From Spirochaetaceae bacterium (GTDB lineage Bacteria; Spirochaetota; Spirochaetia; B11-G9): a stretch of DNA of 7,007 nucleotides. Positions within the stretch are counted from its first letter, which is position 1; every line of letters starts with the position of its first letter. The notes under the pieces were generated by a model. That model did not search any database and had not been told where the DNA came from. It was given only the letters and a program-made list of their open reading frames with translations. Both the position numbers and the translations under genes were made by a program. This document shows, piece after piece, positions 1-6,100 of this stretch. The stretch covers positions 1-7,007 of the forward strand of contig JAUVLL010000176.1 in the NCBI GenBank assembly GCA_030600745.1, written 5' to 3'.

Positions 1-1350
1 GGAAAACTGTCCGCCATTCATCGATGTTCCTGTAACAAACATATCAAGAAAGGTATTAGGGTCCTGATAGTCTCCAATCCATCCTGCTCTGGCAACCTGA
101 AACTCATGCTGTCTTCTCGATGTAAGATAGGTTTTCCATTCCTGGTTAACCAACTCAACATCTATTCCAAGATTTTCAAGCCACTGCTGCTGAATATACT
201 CACCAATTTTTTTGTGACCTTCAGAAGTGTTGTAAAGAATTTCAACTTCAGGAAACCCTGCTCCGTCGGGATACCCGGCTTCAGCAAGAAGGGCCTTTGC
301 AGCTGCAATATCTTCTCTGTTTCCTGTAACTCCAGGATAACCGGTCATGCCGGGAACCATTGAGTATGCAGGAATCTGTCCGCCCTTGGTTACTTTCTCT
401 ACAAGGTCCTTACGGTTAATAGCCATAGTAAGGGCCTTTCGAACTCTGGCGTCTGTAAAAGGTTCTGCTTCTACATTAAATACATAGTAGTATGTTCCAA
501 GGTAAGGAACGTTATGATAATCATCTCTAAGTTTAGCAGAATCAATCATATCAAGAGGAACTGTAGTCATCCAGTCAGTTTCACCATTCAGGAACATATT
601 GTAACCGGTGTTGTTGTCATCTACAGGTAGGTATGTAACTCTTGAAAGACTGACAGCGTCTTTGTCCCAGTATGTATCATTAGGAACTGCAGAAAGTTCT
701 TCCTGAGGTTTCCATGTATCAAGGATAAAAGGACCGTTTCCTACAAAGTTCTCAGGACTTGTCCATGCATCGCCAAACTTTTCAATTGCATGCATTGGAA
801 CAATTGCAAATGAATAATGAGGAAGAGCACCTTCTACATATGGAAGAGGACCGACAAGGGTCATTTCAAATGTATAATCGTCTACAGCTCTAATTTTTAC
901 TGCTTCAGGTCCTGCTTCTCCAGCATTGTATTCACCGGCACCGGCAATAAACATTGATGGGAACCATGCATATGGAGCAGCAAATTCAGGATCCAGCATT
1001 CTTAGCCAGGAATCAACAACAGTCTGAGCAGTTATTGCCACACCGTCTGACCAGGTAGTTTTTCTAAGTTTAAAAGTATAAGTAAGTTTGTCTGCACTTA
1101 CAGTCCAGCTCTCTGCTACTCCGGGAATACCTTCAGCTGTTTTGCCGTCATAAGCCAGGAGACCTTCAAAAATCGATTCATAAATTCGATGTTCAGGTAC
1201 ACCTGAAATTAAATGCGGATCGAGAGATTCAGGTTCCGCACCATTTACAATAATAAACTCAGCACCTGCTGCTTTTTCTTCTTTATCACCACCAGCAAAT
1301 ACTGTAAATGCAACTGTGATCATGAGAAGCGTGATCAATAGTTTTTTCAT
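1..1350 (-). CDS. oppA: Oligopeptide ABC transporter substrate-binding protein (OppA), 3' end cut by window edge
   Basis: The reading frame stays open from an ATG at 1348-1350 to base 1, giving 450 residues. Family members are about 530-550 residues long, so roughly 80-100 C-terminal residues lie outside the window. Residues 1-19 form a signal peptide (MKK, then a hydrophobic stretch, then VFA before GG). There is no cysteine at the cleavage site, so this is probably a soluble periplasmic protein rather than a lipoprotein. A charged Lys/Glu linker follows, then the typical opening AEPESLDPH near residue 40. Further OppA-like landmarks are GNGPF, NDTYWD, LGTYYYVFN, and VRKALTMAINR. In this family the protein captures peptides and delivers them to a membrane permease; the peptide specificity here is unknown. 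A Shine-Dalgarno AGGAGAA stands about 5 bases before the ATG. The gene lies 89 bases downstream of the UPF0158-GNAT gene on the same strand. Permease genes, if linked, would be to the left of the window. Confidence 0.93.
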   Translation of the reverse strand, partial: MKKLLITLLMITVAFTVFAGGDKEEKAAGAEFIIVNGAEPESLDPHLISGVPEHRIYESIFEGLLAYDGKTAEGIPGVAESWTVSADKLTYTFKLRKTTWSDGVAITAQTVVDSWLRMLDPEFAAPYAWFPSMFIAGAGEYNAGEAGPEAVKIRAVDDYTFEMTLVGPLPYVEGALPHYSFAIVPMHAIEKFGDAWTSPENFVGNGPFILDTWKPQEELSAVPNDTYWDKDAVSLSRVTYLPVDDNNTGYNMFLNGETDWMTTVPLDMIDSAKLRDDYHNVPYLGTYYYVFNVEAEPFTDARVRKALTMAINRKDLVEKVTKGGQIPAYSMVPGMTGYPGVTGNREDIAAAKALLAEAGYPDGAGFPEVEILYNTSEGHKKIGEYIQQQWLENLGIDVELVNQEWKTYLTSRRQHEFQVARAGWIGDYQDPNTFLDMFVTGTSMNGGQFS

Positions 1351-1382
1351 ATTTTCTCCTTTAGTAAATTTTATTATGGTAT

Positions 1383-1411
1383 AGTTTAAATCATAAAAGG
1401 ATGACATGCAA
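1383..1411 (-). promoter_or_regulatory. Possible sigma70-type promoter for oppA
   Basis: On the minus strand TTGCAT (1406-1411) and TAAACT (1383-1388) are separated by 17 bases and lie 33 bases before the oppA ATG. Both hexamers are 4/6 matches. The area is AT-rich, and TATACC or CATAAT just downstream could also act as a -10. Read-through from the gene upstream is an alternative, since no clear terminator separates them. Confidence 0.35.
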
Positions 1412-1439
1412 CTGAATTTATGGGGTAATGTTAAAATAC

Positions 1440-2369
1440 TCACAAATTTCCAGCATTTACTGCCATAGTAGTGAAATAAACAGAAAACCCCCTGGCTTCC
1501 AGAGTAGAATTTAGTATAGAACCCATTCCTGGAAGTTCAAAAATTATTCTTTCTGCTTCAAGGAGTACTGCATTTTTCGAAAAATCATCAATTAATTGTC
1601 TGGCAAGGCCCATTCCTCTGAACTTTTCTTCTACCCAAATAACATTTGCAAATGCAATAATGCTTTCAGTATCTCCTATTTTAAATATTCCACCTTTAAT
1701 ACTCCCTGCAAACTCACCATCCAGTGTTTCTGCACAGATAGATACAGGCGTATTACAGGGAAGTGTCAGCCATGAATTATTTTTACTAATAAGATATTCT
1801 GCAATATCAGCTTCCTCGCTACCCAGACTCTCGCGAATAGATTCCTCAGATTTCTCTCTAACAAGATTTTTCCACTTGTAACAGTCCACATTAAAAATAA
1901 AATCTGTCAAAATAAGATTTTCTGTTTCATCTGTGTTCTCATCAATATCATTGTATTTCAATATCTCACTGTTTATATTGTACCATTCAATTACTCTGGA
2001 TCGCATAACATTCTCTTTATGCAGATACCATTGCTGCGAGAGAGATTCATTTTCCTTTATAGTGTTCTTGAAATTTCGAAAAGCACCTCTCCCTGCAGAC
2101 AGCACCTTTCTAAGAGCTTCCTTATAAACAGGGTTATGCAGAGCTTCAGTAAAACTCTCCATTAACTGAAAACCATCAGTCGGCAGCCAGTCCGGTACAG
2201 GAATTACATAAGAATCAATATCATTATCCTCATATTCTTCGTAGGCCTCCGTTTCGGAGAGAACACTACCTGTTTTAATATCCACACAATATTCGTCGGA
2301 CTGGTTCTCCATTCCAAAAATTATCATATCGATAATCTCCGGAGTTAATTGAAATAAGATCCTTCCCAT
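1440..2369 (-). CDS. UPF0158 domain fused to a GNAT-type N-acetyltransferase domain
   Basis: This 309-residue protein has two parts. Residues 1 to about 137 resemble the UPF0158 family. They show an N-terminal helix, an acidic stretch with DIKTG, a proline-bounded IPVPDWLPTDGFQLMESF segment, the hallmark GRGAFRNFK (93-101), a Trp at 114, and a charged helix ending in IEWYNIN. The function of UPF0158 is unknown. Residues about 155-305 look like a GNAT acetyltransferase. The acetyl-CoA motif is at 246-260 with R251-G-M-G-L-A, followed by a helix, a beta strand (IIFELP) and the late LEARGF element common to GNATs. GNATs move an acetyl group from acetyl-CoA to an amine; the substrate here cannot be told. 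The ATG at 2367-2369 is preceded by GGAGG 7 bases upstream. The gene has its own promoter and is divergent from eno. I am sure of the GNAT fold and fairly sure of UPF0158. Confidence 0.88.
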   Translation of the reverse strand: MGRILFQLTPEIIDMIIFGMENQSDEYCVDIKTGSVLSETEAYEEYEDNDIDSYVIPVPDWLPTDGFQLMESFTEALHNPVYKEALRKVLSAGRGAFRNFKNTIKENESLSQQWYLHKENVMRSRVIEWYNINSEILKYNDIDENTDETENLILTDFIFNVDCYKWKNLVREKSEESIRESLGSEEADIAEYLISKNNSWLTLPCNTPVSICAETLDGEFAGSIKGGIFKIGDTESIIAFANVIWVEEKFRGMGLARQLIDDFSKNAVLLEAERIIFELPGMGSILNSTLEARGFSVYFTTMAVNAGNL

Positions 2370-2398
2370 ATGATTGCCTCCAATCGTACCAAAACAGA

Positions 2399-2429
2399 GG
2401 GCAGGCGCAAGGCCTGCCCCTACAATGTT
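2399..2429. repeat. Short GC-rich palindromic repeat (REP-like), copy 1
   Basis: GGGCAGGC (2399-2406) and GCCTGCCC (2412-2419) form a perfect 8-bp stem around a 5-base loop. The adjacent minus-strand edge AACATTGTAGGG (2418-2429) is identical over 12 bases to the edge of the hairpin at 3950-4007. The palindrome sits in the predicted 5' leader of the UPF0158-GNAT gene, just after its -10, so it is not acting as a terminator for a complete gene. I infer that it belongs to a dispersed palindromic repeat family; it could also affect leader structure. Confidence 0.7.
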
Positions 2430-2459
2430 ATTTTAGATAACTATTGATGAAAAGGTCAA
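2430..2459 (-). promoter_or_regulatory. Sigma70-type promoter for the UPF0158-GNAT gene
   Basis: On the minus strand TTGACC (2454-2459) and TAAAAT (2430-2435) are each 5/6 matches and are separated by 18 bases. The start codon lies about 60 bases downstream, leaving a leader that holds the palindrome at 2399-2419. Its -35 is only about 21 bases from the -35 of the opposite eno promoter. Confidence 0.6.
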
Positions 2460-2480
2460 GATTTTAATCCTTCCAACCGC

Positions 2481-2509
2481 TTGACTGTTTATTTCATAAG
2501 TACGATATT
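2481..2509 (+). promoter_or_regulatory. Sigma70-type promoter for eno
   Basis: TTGACT (2481-2486, 5/6) and GATATT (2504-2509, 4/6) have the ideal 17-base spacing. Transcription would start near 2516, leaving a leader of about 120 bases that contains the modular repeat at 2545-2621. Confidence 0.6.
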
Positions 2510-2544
2510 CTACTGATAGAGTTTAGTAAGTATATCACAAGAGG

Positions 2545-2621
2545 CTGGTCGCCAACAAGTTGGCCTGGTCGGGACTTCGTCCCTGCTCGGCTATGCAACC
2601 TGGCTGCTCGCCTATGCAACC
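2545..2621. repeat. GC-rich modular repeat filling the eno leader
   Basis: Four copies of a 7-base unit CTG(G/C)TCG occur at 2545, 2565, 2583 and 2604, spaced 20, 18 and 21 bases apart. The first two are followed by self-complementary blocks: CCAACAAGTTGG (2552-2563) and GGGAC-TTC-GTCCC (2571-2583). The last two form a 21-base-period direct repeat, TGCTCG(G/C)CTATGCAACC at 2584-2600 and 2605-2621. The block is clearly more GC-rich than its surroundings and ends just before the eno ribosome-binding site. It may be a dispersed mobile-type repeat that landed in the leader, or a structured leader RNA. The antisense reading frame through it is not a convincing protein. Confidence 0.7.
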
Positions 2622-2635
2622 AGAGGAGAGGTAAT

Positions 2636-3931
2636 ATGAGTATTATTGAATTTATTGAAGCTCGTGAAATCCTGGATTCCAGAGGTAACCCAACAGTAGA
2701 AGTTGATGTTATTCTGGAAGATGGATCTATGGGTCGTGCGGCTGTTCCTTCAGGAGCATCAACAGGAATCCACGAAGCAGTTGAACTCAGAGATGGAGAT
2801 AAAGACCGTTTTATGGGTAAAGGCGTATTAACTGCAGTAGACAATGTCAATAACATTATAGCTGCAGAACTTATCGGCCTCGACTCCCTTGATCAGGTGG
2901 ATATTGACCGCACTATGATCGAGCTGGATGGAACCGAAAACAAAAGTAAACTTGGAGCCAATGCAATACTTGGAGTTTCCATGGCTGTATCAAGAGCTGC
3001 TGCAGATCATCTTGGCATTCCCTTATTCAAGTATCTGGGATCATACCATACATCAACACTGCCTGTTCCTATGGCAAACATCCTGAATGGAGGATCTCAT
3101 GCAGATAACTCTGTAGATTTTCAGGAATTTATGGTAATGCCTGTGGGTGCTACCAGTATAAGGGAAGCAGTTCGAATGATTGCCGAAGTTTTTCATAACC
3201 TTAAGGGAATACTCAAAGGGAAGGGGTATAATACCAACGTTGGAGATGAAGGAGGATTTGCTCCAAACCTTAAATCCAACGAAGAGGCCTGTGAAGTAAT
3301 ATTGGAAGCTATTGATAAAGCAGGATACAAAGCTGGAAAAGATATTTTTATTGCTCTTGACCCTGCAGCTTCAGAGTTTTACGACACAGACAGGAAAAAA
3401 TATATTTTCAAGAAATCTGACGGGAGAGAACTTTCATCTGAAGAGATGGCAACATACTGGGACGAATGGGTCGATAAATACCCAATAATCTCTCTGGAAG
3501 ACGGTATGGCAGAAGACGATTGGGAAGGCTGGGAAATTCATACCGAAAAGAGTGGCAAGAAAGTGCAGATTGTTGGTGATGACCTGTTTGTAACCAACAC
3601 AAAACGTCTTGAAAAGGGAATAGACATGGGTATTGCAAACTCAATACTTATAAAAGTTAACCAGATAGGAACCTTGACCGAAACATTTGAAGCCGTTGAA
3701 ATGGCAAAAAGAGCGGGTTATACAGCAGTAGTTTCCCACAGATCCGGTGAAACAGAAGATAATTTTATCGCAGATCTTGTTGTAGCCCTCGAAACAGGAC
3801 AAATTAAAACAGGATCCATGAGCCGGTCTGACAGGATTGCAAAATACAACCAGCTTATGAGAATAGAGGATTACCTGGAAGGTACAGCAACATATCCTGG
3901 TATTAAAACATTTTATAATTTAAAGAAATAA
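2636..3931 (+). CDS. eno: Enolase (phosphopyruvate hydratase)
   Basis: This complete 431-residue enolase interconverts 2-phosphoglycerate and phosphoenolpyruvate in cytoplasmic glycolysis and gluconeogenesis. The length is normal for bacteria. The N-terminal domain opens with the classic ARxILDSRGNPTVEVD and holds the mobile SGASTG loop with metal-ligand Ser42. The barrel carries His155 (GGSHADN), Glu164 (QEF), Glu205 (GDEGGFAP), metal ligands Asp242, Glu288 and Asp315, catalytic Lys340 (ILIKVNQIG), His368 (SHRSGETED) and Lys391 (KTGSMSRSDR). Nothing essential is missing. The ATG follows a strong AGGAGAGG sequence at ideal spacing. The gene appears to be a single-gene transcript with its own promoter and a GC-rich repeat in its leader. 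It faces the acylphosphatase gene tail to tail across a long hairpin. Confidence 0.98.
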   Translation: MSIIEFIEAREILDSRGNPTVEVDVILEDGSMGRAAVPSGASTGIHEAVELRDGDKDRFMGKGVLTAVDNVNNIIAAELIGLDSLDQVDIDRTMIELDGTENKSKLGANAILGVSMAVSRAAADHLGIPLFKYLGSYHTSTLPVPMANILNGGSHADNSVDFQEFMVMPVGATSIREAVRMIAEVFHNLKGILKGKGYNTNVGDEGGFAPNLKSNEEACEVILEAIDKAGYKAGKDIFIALDPAASEFYDTDRKKYIFKKSDGRELSSEEMATYWDEWVDKYPIISLEDGMAEDDWEGWEIHTEKSGKKVQIVGDDLFVTNTKRLEKGIDMGIANSILIKVNQIGTLTETFEAVEMAKRAGYTAVVSHRSGETEDNFIADLVVALETGQIKTGSMSRSDRIAKYNQLMRIEDYLEGTATYPGIKTFYNLKK

Positions 3932-3949
3932 CAATAAGTATATCAAAAC

Positions 3950-4007
3950 AACATTGTAGGGACGGCCACAAGGGTTTGCATGTAAACCCTTGTGGCCGCG
4001 GCCCTAC
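3950..4007. repeat. Long perfect hairpin between convergent genes, REP-like copy 2 and possible two-way terminator
   Basis: A 15-bp perfect stem pairs 3963-3977 with 3984-3998 around a 6-base loop. An outer 6-bp stem pairs GTAGGG (3956-3961) with CCCTAC (4002-4007). The left edge AACATTGTAGGG (3950-3961) is identical to the edge of the palindrome upstream of eno. No T-run follows on either strand, so it is not a textbook intrinsic terminator. However, it is the only strong structure between the ends of eno (3931) and the acylphosphatase gene (4016), and may stop or protect both transcripts. Confidence 0.8.
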
Positions 4008-4015
4008 GTGTATCA

Positions 4016-4294
4016 TCAATAATCAATATTAAATCCGGTGTATACACCCTGATGTGGGACAGAAGTAATATCCAGAGAGGTCACATGTGCCATAGAAGGG
4101 CCCTTTCTGCACCATCTGATAAAATTATCTACAGAAGCAGCTTCACCCTCACAGTAAATCTGAACAGTTCCATCCCACTCATTCCGAACCCAGCCGGATA
4201 CTCCGAAACGAACTGCTGCCTGTATTGTTGAATATCGAAAACCGACACCCTGCACTCTGCCATGAACTTTTATTTTCAATGATTTGGTTTTCAA
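4016..4294 (-). CDS. acyP: Acylphosphatase
   Basis: This small cytoplasmic enzyme hydrolyses carboxyl-phosphate bonds, such as those in 1,3-bisphosphoglycerate, carbamoyl phosphate or acetyl phosphate. The 92 residues match the usual size. The phosphate-binding loop GRVQGVGFR (12-20) ends in catalytic Arg20. Catalytic Asn38 is in GWVRNEWDGTV. The end FNIDY fits the family's final strand. The start used is a TTG at 4292-4294 that overlaps the TGA of the upstream receiver gene (TTGA), which points to translational coupling. Another in-frame TTG lies five codons later, so the exact start is uncertain; the upstream Shine-Dalgarno is weak (AGGT close to the TTG). It is the last gene of the regulator unit, and the hairpin at 3950-4007 follows it. 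Confidence 0.93.
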   Translation of the reverse strand: MKTKSLKIKVHGRVQGVGFRYSTIQAAVRFGVSGWVRNEWDGTVQIYCEGEAASVDNFIRWCRKGPSMAHVTSLDITSVPHQGVYTGFNIDY

Positions 4295-4647
4295 GTACCT
4301 AAATGATCTTTAATGAGCTCTGAAATTTGGTCATAATCATAGGGTTTGTATATTACATCAAATGGTATCGAGAATTCAGGGCGAAGAAATCCGCTGGTTA
4401 TTATTATTCTTTTATCACTGCAGTATCTGTCAAGAAACTTAATCCAATAGTCACCACCAAGAATTTGCATACGATAATCTGTAATTATCATACTTATTTC
4501 ATGATCAAGAAGCTGCTTGATTGCACTTACACCATCAGATGCAACTAAAATACTATAGCCCTTCTTTTGAAGAAAATCTCTTAGTGTTAATCGAACAGAA
4601 TCCTCATCCTCTACAAGAAGTACATAAGCTTTGACTGTATCGGGCAC
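4291..4647 (-). CDS. Stand-alone response-regulator receiver domain (CheY/Spo0F-like)
   Basis: The 118 residues are one receiver domain with no output domain. Visible residues are the acidic pair Glu13-Asp14 (VEDED), phospho-acceptor Asp57 (IITDYRM), Thr84 (IIITSG) and Lys101-Pro102. The usual DxxMP proline is Gln61, and Thr84 to Lys101 is only 17 residues, against about 22 in CheY, so the alpha4 region is shortened. Such proteins relay phosphate or control a partner by binding. The start is GTG at 4645-4647, sharing one base with the TAG stop of the upstream gene (TAGTG), with GAGG about 8 bases upstream. The same transcript carries an HTH-receiver protein before it and acylphosphatase after it. 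The cognate kinase is not in the window. Confidence 0.92.
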   Translation of the reverse strand: MPDTVKAYVLLVEDEDSVRLTLRDFLQKKGYSILVASDGVSAIKQLLDHEISMIITDYRMQILGGDYWIKFLDRYCSDKRIIITSGFLRPEFSIPFDVIYKPYDYDQISELIKDHLGT

Positions 4648-5258
4648 TATAAAGTCCTCGCTTTTAAAAGATCTCTAAGAGCTGTAATAAGATTATCAAA
4701 ATCCAATGGCTTTGTAAAAAAAGCATCAGCTCCCTCTGACAGGATTTTCTCTTCCTCGAAGGAATCATTTAACCCACTGATCGATATGACAATAGGATTA
4801 TTAAGATCTTTATCTTCCTTTATTTTTGTGCAAAGAAGATGGCCATTAACACCCGGTAAATCGATATCCAAAATTACTGCATCCGGTTTTTCAGAAATAA
4901 GAAGCTTCCCTGCTTCAAATCCATCAAAAGCCTGAAGGACATCAAATTCCTCAAGTTTTCTTGAAAAAATCAACTTCATCATCTCATTCAGATCTTTATC
5001 ATCATCTATAATTATCACTTTTTTCTTTTTATTAAGCTCTGAAACAACACTGGTAAGCTCTTCAGGTATTCGCATACCACGGTCATTAAGAAATTCAATA
5101 AGATCTTCAGAATAGATCCGGTACTGACCACCTGGCGTAGTAAATGCTTTAAGATGATTATTTTTTATCCAGTTTATGGCAGTCTGATTGACAACTCCAC
5201 AGATATTGGCAACTTCCAAAGCTGAAAAAATTCTAACTTTTTTAACCCTTTTTGTCAT
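4647..5258 (-). CDS. Response regulator with N-terminal excisionase/MerR-type HTH and C-terminal receiver
   Basis: This 203-residue protein reverses the usual order of a response regulator. Residues about 9-58 form a winged helix-turn-helix of the excisionase/MerR/BldC type, with ALEVANICGVVNQTAINWIK, then LKAFTTPGGQYRI (wing), then SEDLIEFL. A linker with a basic run (KKKK, 77-80) leads to a receiver at about 80-200. The receiver has acidic Asp85-87, phospho-acceptor Asp131 (VILDIDLPG), Ser161 and Lys183-Pro184, all at canonical spacing, so it should be phosphorylatable. The likely role is a DNA-binding regulator controlled by phosphorylation; targets are unknown, and self-regulation is possible given the inverted repeat in its leader. 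The ATG at 5256-5258 is preceded by AAGGGG about 8 bases upstream. It is the first gene of a coupled unit that continues with a lone receiver and acylphosphatase. Confidence 0.93.
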   Translation of the reverse strand: MTKRVKKVRIFSALEVANICGVVNQTAINWIKNNHLKAFTTPGGQYRIYSEDLIEFLNDRGMRIPEELTSVVSELNKKKKVIIIDDDKDLNEMMKLIFSRKLEEFDVLQAFDGFEAGKLLISEKPDAVILDIDLPGVNGHLLCTKIKEDKDLNNPIVISISGLNDSFEEEKILSEGADAFFTKPLDFDNLITALRDLLKARTL

Positions 5259-5328
5259 AAACCATACCCCTTATTATTATGGGAAAATTGCAACAGGAAA
5301 CCAAAAACACAGGAAGAACTGAACCCCT

Positions 5329-5348
5329 GGAAAATTCTGGAATTTTCC
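5329..5348. repeat. Perfect inverted repeat in the leader of the regulator unit
   Basis: GGAAAATTC (5329-5337) and GAATTTTCC (5340-5348) are perfect complements separated by two bases. The repeat lies about 30-50 bases after the predicted transcription start and about 70 before the ATG. It could be an operator dyad, for example for the encoded HTH protein, or an RNA hairpin. ACAGGAA motifs flank it (5293-5299 and 5309-5315 on plus, 5345-5351 on minus). Confidence 0.6.
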
Positions 5349-5384
5349 TGTCTTCCTTCTTCTGTCTCCATTCTCTCTCTGATG

Positions 5385-5412
5385 AGTATACCAAAAATAT
5401 CCAATATGTCAA
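5385..5412 (-). promoter_or_regulatory. Strong sigma70-type promoter for the HTH-receiver / receiver / acylphosphatase unit
   Basis: On the minus strand a consensus TTGACA (5407-5412) is followed after 16 bases by TATACT (5385-5390, 5/6) with an extended TGG just before it. It begins 14 bases after the recX stop and gives a leader of about 120 bases. This is the best promoter match in the window. Confidence 0.8.
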
Positions 5413-5425
5413 CATAAAAGTTTTT

Positions 5426-6100
5426 TTATTTACTATAATAGCTTTCAATAAACCGGATTATCGATGAGTCATCAAAACCCCTGTTTTTTAAACCTCTAAC
5501 CAATTTATCTTTGGTAATAGTATTTTTTTCCAAAATTTTCTCTGCTGCCTTCTCAAGAAGTTGATCCAAATCAAGCTCATCCATAAATGGAATTAGATAT
5601 GCTTTTATCTCACCGGAAGGTACTCCAGCCTTGACAAGTCCTGCATAAAGAGATCTGTAACCTTCAGGATTCTTTCTTAATCTGCTCCCTACCCACGCCT
5701 CAATAAAACGTGAATTACTTAAAGAACCCTCATCCTGTAATTCCTCAAGAACTCTAAGAACTATATGTAAATGGAAATCCCTTATCAAAAGCTTCTTTTT
5801 TAACTGATATACCGAATGCTCCCTTAATCCAAGCAATTCGAGAGCCTTTTTTTTTGCCAGAATATATTCTGCATGGGGCTTCAATACATTTATCTGTTCT
5901 TCTGACAGATACATTCCAGATTCAAGATTATTCTGCAAAACCATTTTATCGGTAACAAAAAAAGAGGAGCCATCGGAAAGGTAAAGCTCTGCTTTACTTT
6001 TCCCTGCCCCTCTCCTCGTAATCTTAAGAATAGAAAGTTTAACGTTTTGAGAACTGGAATTTTTTCCTGGCACCTCTTTGTCCAAATTTCTTTCTCTCAA
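5426..6100 (-). CDS. recX: RecX, regulatory protein of RecA
   Basis: RecX binds RecA filaments and limits or tunes RecA activity in recombination and the SOS response. After a beta-rich N-terminal part (KITRRGAGKSKAELYLSDGSSFFV), the protein shows the repeated three-helix units of the family: ALELLGLREHSVYQLKKKLL (86-105), then VLEELQDEGSLSNSRFIEAWV...RKNPEGY...LVKAGV (117-160), then KDKLVRGLKNRGFDDSSIIRFIE (197-219). The common Asp in the LxDxRF motif is Ser here. The 5' end is uncertain. The longest frame begins with TTG at 6098-6100, 62 bases inside rpsI; other in-frame starts are TTG 6083-6085 and GTG 6071-6073. No ATG exists before residue 52, which is inside the domain. None of these starts has a strong Shine-Dalgarno, so translation is probably coupled to rpsI. 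The total length of 215-224 residues is within the family range. Confidence 0.88.
   Translation of the reverse strand: MRERNLDKEVPGKNSSSQNVKLSILKITRRGAGKSKAELYLSDGSSFFVTDKMVLQNNLESGMYLSEEQINVLKPHAEYILAKKKALELLGLREHSVYQLKKKLLIRDFHLHIVLRVLEELQDEGSLSNSRFIEAWVGSRLRKNPEGYRSLYAGLVKAGVPSGEIKAYLIPFMDELDLDQLLEKAAEKILEKNTITKDKLVRGLKNRGFDDSSIIRFIESYYSK

Noticed and set aside
106..363. Plus-strand reading frame of 85 codons at the left end
   Set aside because: It is antisense to oppA, which has a clear family match across this stretch.
2584..2621. Possible start of a CRISPR-like array (two 17-base repeats at 21-base period)
   Set aside because: There are only two repeat copies, the intervening sequence is 4 bases, and no cas genes are nearby.
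2494..2856. Minus-strand reading frame of 120 codons across the eno leader and start
   Set aside because: It is antisense to eno and reads through the GC-rich repeat. Its Arg-rich segment is just the translated repeat.
3950..4007. Classical intrinsic terminator for eno
   Set aside because: The stem is strong but no T-run follows on either strand, and its edge is shared with a palindrome located in a leader. I list it as a repeat with possible terminator activity.
3992..4231. Plus-strand reading frame of 79 codons starting in the hairpin
   Set aside because: It is antisense to the acylphosphatase gene, with no ribosome-binding site and no recognisable domain.
5242..5448. Minus-strand reading frame of 68 codons upstream of the HTH-receiver gene
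   Set aside because: It covers the strong promoter and the leader repeat, resembles no family I recognise, and overlaps the start of the real gene in another frame. It is more likely non-coding.
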